The notes beneath the pieces are model-generated. The model was not told the DNA's origin, searched no databases, and saw only the letters and a list, made by a program, of their open reading frames with translations. Shown one piece after another: positions 14,306-17,499 of a stretch of DNA of 17,499 nucleotides; position 1 is the first letter of the stretch, and every line of letters starts with the position of its first letter. This DNA comes from Bacillota bacterium. GTDB lineage: Bacteria; Bacillota; Clostridia; Lachnospirales; Lachnospiraceae. The stretch covers positions 1-17,499 of the forward strand of contig JAEZLZ010000105.1 of assembly GCA_023415055.1 (NCBI GenBank), in the 5' to 3' direction. A program made the translations under genes and the position numbers.

Positions 14306-15256
14306 TTATTCATCTTGAAAAATGGGTGCGACAAGCTCACGAAAATAGCGCATTGGCTTTAACGAATCACCATAGTTTTCACTGATAAAAATGGCTACTA
14401 TATCAAAGCATGGAACTACAATAATAAACTGTCCAAACAAGCCCATAGCAAAATAATACGATATTTCTTGCTTGTCTCCTATAGATAGAGTAGAAGTCCA
14501 CCAATGATATCCGTAGTGCCCTATATCAGTATACGTAATGAAACGTGGTTTTGTTGATTCGGATATCCAGTCAGCTGAAATTAATTGTGTTTTCTCGATT
14601 TTTCCATTATGCAGGTATAGACTCCCTATTTTCAACATATCCGATGCTTTCATTCTTAGACCGTTAGCACCAAGACTTATATTCTGTTTTTCATTCCAAA
14701 TGAAGTCATTTATACCAAGTGGAGAAAACAATCGCTTATATGCAAAATCTGCGGCCTTACTGTCTGTGACTTTCCCAATGATGGCACTTAATATATTAGA
14801 ACATCCGGAATTATAAATCATCTTTGTGCCTGGTTCGGTATCGATTTCCCGTTCAAATATGAAGCGAATTATATCTTTACTAAATTCCATCGGTGTACCA
14901 AAATTCCATTCTCCAAATTCAGGCCAATTAAATCCGGGTGTCATAGTCAGTATGTGATATAGGGTCAAATTCTGCTTTCTGGTATCTTTTTGATTCAGTA
15001 GAAGATCTGGAAAAAAATCGATAAGAGGTGTATTTATATCTTTAATGAGCCCATCCTCCAGACACATTCCAATCAATATTGAGGTAATACTTTTCGTACA
15101 GGAATGTATCGGATGAGTTGCTGTTTTCGCTTTTTGATTTTTATAATATTCATAAACTGTTGTATCATTTCTCATAATGATACATGCTTTGACTTGTCCT
15201 TTTTTTAGCTCTTTATTCAAGACAGTAAAATCATAACTCATGAAACTGTTTTCCAT
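14306..15256 (-). CDS. Serine hydrolase of the class C beta-lactamase / penicillin-binding-protein-like fold
   Basis: Numbered from the ATG at 15256, the 316-residue protein has the nucleophile motif S52-C-T-K55, the catalytic tyrosine motif Y148-N-S in 'MIYNSGCSNIL', and H247-Y-G249 matching the third (HxG/KTG) motif. This trio defines the beta-lactamase-related serine hydrolases, including esterases and amide hydrolases. No signal peptide is present, so it should act in the cytoplasm, making a classic periplasmic or surface lactamase role unlikely. The ribosome binding site AGGAGG is rather far (14 nt) from this ATG. A GTG at 15271 overlaps it, so the start is uncertain by a few codons. A terminator follows. 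Confidence 0.88.
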   Translation of the reverse strand: MENSFMSYDFTVLNKELKKGQVKACIIMRNDTTVYEYYKNQKAKTATHPIHSCTKSITSILIGMCLEDGLIKDINTPLIDFFPDLLLNQKDTRKQNLTLYHILTMTPGFNWPEFGEWNFGTPMEFSKDIIRFIFEREIDTEPGTKMIYNSGCSNILSAIIGKVTDSKAADFAYKRLFSPLGINDFIWNEKQNISLGANGLRMKASDMLKIGSLYLHNGKIEKTQLISADWISESTKPRFITYTDIGHYGYHWWTSTLSIGDKQEISYYFAMGLFGQFIIVVPCFDIVAIFISENYGDSLKPMRYFRELVAPIFQDE

Positions 15257-15289
15257 GATATCTAAACCCACCTCCTATGCAAAAACAAA

Positions 15290-15353
15290 AGATGTAACCC
15301 GCAGTTGTAGGGAATAACGATACTTTTCAATGAAGCGCGAAACGGCGCGCATG
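15290..15353. repeat. Dispersed two-hairpin repeat, copy B
   Basis: Homologous to copy A over about 50 bases. In this copy the first hairpin is degraded and the second is perfect: GCGCG (15335-15339) and CGCGC (15346-15350) with a 6-nt loop. It lies just upstream of the serine hydrolase start, in its leader region. Confidence 0.6.
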
Positions 15354-15403
15354 GTCATTCTATGTATCAACCCAGAATCAATCTCATAAAAACATCGAAA
15401 AAA

Positions 15404-15487
15404 CTAAGCAAATCCGCTGAATCCGTTTGATCGTATACTTTTATTATATTCTTCGTTCTTAACGATAAATTTTTCATCTAAATTCAT
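15404..15487 (-). CDS. Small unrecognised ORF, perhaps a truncated gene start
   Basis: A 27-codon ORF (MNLDEKFIVKNEEYNKSIRS and seven more residues) has AGGGTG 7 nt before its ATG. It ends shortly before repeat copy B. The composition is plausible for a protein N-terminus, and truncation at the repeat is possible. No family is recognised. It may also be a chance ORF. Confidence 0.25.
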   Translation of the reverse strand: MNLDEKFIVKNEEYNKSIRSNGFSGFA

Positions 15488-15529
15488 AAACATCACCCTG
15501 CCAAGTTCAATTTCTAAGCTTCTAGAATA

Positions 15530-16300
15530 TTATTTCTTTGCAATAAAGAAAAATCGTGGAAATCTAAAAATTATTTCTCCATTCTTTTGAGTAGGATAGT
15601 AATCCTTAATGAGTTCAATAATATCATTTTCAAAATCATTATGATATTCATCCCTTAATTGATTCAAATAGGGGCGTAATCCGGTTCCTTTATACCATTC
15701 AAGTATTGACTCGTGTGATGGCATTCTGTGCATATAGATTGTTTCCCACATTGCAAAATCGGATGATAGATCAGAAAGCAGCTCAAAATATTCTTCTTTG
15801 GATAAACTATCAATCTCTCTTTTATCTGAGATGAAAGCTTTCCATTTTTCATGTTGAATAACTTCTTTAATCAATAGATGGATTGGTTCATTAAAGTTCA
15901 TCGGTAACTGAATAGCTAATATGCCGTCATCGTTTAATAATTCTATCATTTCCCGTAAAAGCTTATTATGATTTGGCAACCATTGAATGCAGGCATTGGA
16001 AAATACAATATCATACCGCTCGGTAATCATGGGTAATTGATATGATGCATCTACAATAGTAAATTCAATATCTTTATACGTACTTTTTGCAGCCTTAATC
16101 ATGTTTTCCGAGTTATCTATGCCATGTATTTTTGCATTTGGCCATCGCTTTTTTAACTCATATGTACTATTTCCCGGTCCACATCCAATGTCTAGTACAT
16201 TTTTTGGATTCTCTATTTCAATTCTATGAATTAAATCCTTTGCTGGCTGCGTACGTTCTTTTTCAAATTGTAAATATTGTTTTGAATTCCAATCGGTCAT
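15530..16300 (-). CDS. tam: Trans-aconitate methyltransferase-like protein (Tam family)
   Basis: The opening MTDWNSKQYLQFEKERTQPA matches the Tam family start ('DWNPxxYxxFExERTRPAxDLL'). The SAM motif VLDIGCGPGNST lies at 35-46, with acidic 'IHGIDNSENMI', 'FTIVDAS', 'YDIVFSNACIQWLPNH' and 'HRMPSHESILEWYKGTGLRPYL' in Tam order. Tam esterifies trans-aconitate, an inhibitor of aconitase, with SAM. At 256 residues it has the normal length. GGGGAGG precedes the ATG at 16300; an upstream ATG at 16327 lacks a site. It follows the GNAT gene by 23 bp and is likely co-transcribed with it. The tam assignment is at family level; other related substrates are possible. Confidence 0.85.
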   Translation of the reverse strand: MTDWNSKQYLQFEKERTQPAKDLIHRIEIENPKNVLDIGCGPGNSTYELKKRWPNAKIHGIDNSENMIKAAKSTYKDIEFTIVDASYQLPMITERYDIVFSNACIQWLPNHNKLLREMIELLNDDGILAIQLPMNFNEPIHLLIKEVIQHEKWKAFISDKREIDSLSKEEYFELLSDLSSDFAMWETIYMHRMPSHESILEWYKGTGLRPYLNQLRDEYHNDFENDIIELIKDYYPTQKNGEIIFRFPRFFFIAKK

Positions 16301-16323
16301 TTGTACCTCCCCACACTCATAAT

Positions 16324-16866
16324 TCAATTAAGGTTCATATCCATCTGGATATCGTAACGATTAATATTTAATCCCGATTTCTCACCATGAATTGTGTCAA
16401 CATAAACACCGCCGTTGGAAAGAATTGTTTTATTGCTGCCAATGTTTATATCACGACAAACAATTCGCACTTTATCAATCCCGAATTCTTTTGCTTTCTG
16501 TAAACCAAGCCGTAACTGTTCTTTTGCGTACCCTTTACCACGTTCGCTCGGACAAACTGAATAGCCGAAGTTTGAGGCAAATTCTATATCGTCATCATCA
16601 TATTCGAGCTTGTGACGAAAAACAATGAAACCGACAATCTTACTGCTGCTTTCACAAATTGCCATATACCAAGTTAATTTGTCGGACATACTATCGCAAA
16701 ACTGAAGCCAGTCAATTACATTATCGTACTTTTCAAGATAATCCATTCCTGGAATTCTGTTTGGGTCGTATGTAACTCTCTCGCGTTCAGCCGGAAATTC
16801 TGCTCTATAATCTGCAATTTTCTCTGCATACTCAACACATGGTTTAATCAACTTAATTACACTCAT
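16324..16866 (-). CDS. GNAT family N-acetyltransferase
   Basis: This 180-residue protein has the GNAT fold. The acetyl-CoA pyrophosphate loop RGKGYAKEQL (R109-L118) follows the central strand 'FASNFGYSVCPSER', and the later strand 'IVCRDINIGSNKTILSNGG' matches motif B, including the N-x-x-S-N/K helix start typical of the RimJ-like group. Targets could be a small amine, an antibiotic or a protein N-terminus; none is assignable. Only a weak ribosome binding site (AGGT, then AAAGAAA) precedes the ATG. It ends 23 bp before the Tam-like gene. Confidence 0.85.
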   Translation of the reverse strand: MSVIKLIKPCVEYAEKIADYRAEFPAERERVTYDPNRIPGMDYLEKYDNVIDWLQFCDSMSDKLTWYMAICESSSKIVGFIVFRHKLEYDDDDIEFASNFGYSVCPSERGKGYAKEQLRLGLQKAKEFGIDKVRIVCRDINIGSNKTILSNGGVYVDTIHGEKSGLNINRYDIQMDMNLN

Positions 16867-16924
16867 TTTCTTTTACCTACTTCCATGATTCATTATGATA
16901 TATTGCATGTTATATGAATAGCCC

Positions 16925-16948
16925 GTAAGCGCGAAATGGTGCACGAGG
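16925..16948. repeat. Partial copy C of the dispersed repeat
   Basis: TAAGCGCGAAATGGTGCACGAGG resembles the second hairpin region of copy B (GAAGCGCGAAACGGCGCGCATGG). About 19 of 23 bases match by eye. The hairpin is degraded. It lies upstream of the GNAT gene. Confidence 0.45.
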
Positions 16949-17042
16949 TAAGAAAGGGATTCGTCCACTTCAGGTTTATGTGCACATATTTTTATTTATG
17001 GACAAACATTCGCTTTTCAAAGCCAATGCGACAAATTGGATT

Positions 17043-17465
17043 TTAACACTCTGTTTGTTCGGTCATAATGCCCCAGCGAATGCCAAACTTGTCAACAAAG
17101 ACAACACGGCAGGAACTATAAGGCGTACCTTCCATTTTGTATATGGTTTTGCTTCCTTCTTTCATGATTTCATATGCCCTCTGAACTTCTTCCTTCGTGT
17201 CGTACATGATGGTAAGGAAGTTCGAATAGCAAACTTGAAATTCAATATCTACATGGTCACTCATGATGATTCTCTGGTCATCTAACACAAGCTCTGCATG
17301 ATAAATATAATCTTTTTGTGCTTCGTTGAGAAGCGGCATATATGCAGGGTCATTGGCATCCCGATAGGTTGTCAAACAAGTAATTTTACCGTTGAATGCT
17401 TTTTCGTACATTTGAATAGCCTCTCGGCAAGCTCCACCAAAATTTAGTGTTGGTGTTATCTTCAT
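17043..17465 (-). CDS. VOC family protein, PhnB-like
   Basis: This 140-residue protein has the paired beta-alpha-beta-beta-beta fold of the vicinal oxygen chelate superfamily, of the PhnB/YdcJ-like branch: MKITPTLNFGGACREAIQMY at the start, a central 'YIYHAELVLDDQRIIMSDH' strand pair, and the end 'RVVFVDKFGIRWGIM', which is the classic PhnB 'DxFGxxW' terminus. Members include uncharacterised proteins and antibiotic or electrophile-resistance relatives. The start at 17465 has GAGGGA upstream; a further ATG at 17486 has none. The region 16867-17042 downstream contains repeat copy C and an 18-bp repeat. Confidence 0.88.
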   Translation of the reverse strand: MKITPTLNFGGACREAIQMYEKAFNGKITCLTTYRDANDPAYMPLLNEAQKDYIYHAELVLDDQRIIMSDHVDIEFQVCYSNFLTIMYDTKEEVQRAYEIMKEGSKTIYKMEGTPYSSCRVVFVDKFGIRWGIMTEQTEC

Positions 17466-17499
17466 TTCTGTTCCCTCCAAATTCAAATTCGTAATATAT

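Noticed and set aside
14200..17465. Integron-like cassette array (single GNAT, VOC and methyltransferase genes with intervening short inverted repeats)
   Set aside because: The repeats do not show attC core sites (GTTRRRY/RYYYAAC), no integrase is visible, and the tam gene is tightly joined to the GNAT gene without a repeat between.
1..17499. CRISPR array, tRNA or rRNA genes, transposase genes, toxin-antitoxin or defence system
   Set aside because: No regularly spaced repeats, no cloverleaf or rRNA-like segments, and no matching protein motifs were found on either strand.

Overview
This window looks like a chromosomal stretch from an AT-rich, low-GC Firmicute, most likely a Clostridia/Lachnospiraceae relative. 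The reasons are strong GGAGG-type ribosome binding sites before nearly every gene, sigma-A promoters, U-tract terminators, and a gene content (AdhR-like MerR, YdcZ and EamA transporters, MATE and ABC exporters, Tam, GNAT, VOC) typical of that group. Genus-level placement is an inference. No RNA genes, complete insertion sequences, phage genes, CRISPR arrays or recognisable defence systems were found.

Layout. (1) 1-1515: a divergent stress module. On the minus strand an AdhR-like MerR regulator overlaps the start of a metallo-beta-lactamase-fold gene that runs off the window edge. On the plus strand is an aldo/keto reductase. Between them is a textbook MerR promoter with a 19-bp spacer and a palindrome. 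(2) 1516-1893: a decayed or unknown short ORF and the aroC promoter. (3) 1894-2997: chorismate synthase, apparently monocistronic. (4) 4762-3069 (minus): methyltransferase, isochorismatase-family hydrolase and YdcZ-type transporter. (5) 4921-5198 (minus): the scar of a deletion joining the start of a glycosyltransferase gene to the end of another gene. (6) 5273-7193: a divergent LysR regulator and EamA exporter. (7) 13491-7365 (minus): Lrp-type regulator, membrane-protein fragment, HAD phosphatase, small pyrophosphatase, nucleoside phosphorylase, MATE exporter, and an ABC exporter preceded by an 18-codon leader ORF and a possible RNA switch at its ribosome binding site. (8) 13611-14150 (plus): an isochorismatase-family hydrolase divergent from the Lrp regulator. 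(9) 14200-17465 (minus): accessory single genes (serine hydrolase, Tam-like methyltransferase, GNAT, VOC protein). Between them lie diverged copies of a short two-hairpin repeat.

How the genes may work together. Three regulator/target pairs are arranged divergently (MerR-AKR, LysR-EamA, Lrp-isochorismatase), which is classic local regulation. HAD phosphatase, pyrophosphatase and nucleoside phosphorylase lie side by side and could serve nucleotide salvage. MATE and ABC exporters follow each other and could form an efflux pair. The most interesting signals are the leader ORF with competing GGAGGG/CCCTCC/GGAGG segments before the ABC exporter, the dispersed repeat family at 14.2-17.0 kb, the fused gene remnants at 4.9-5.2 kb, and the unusually short family I pyrophosphatase. 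None of these amounts to a clearly new multi-gene system.
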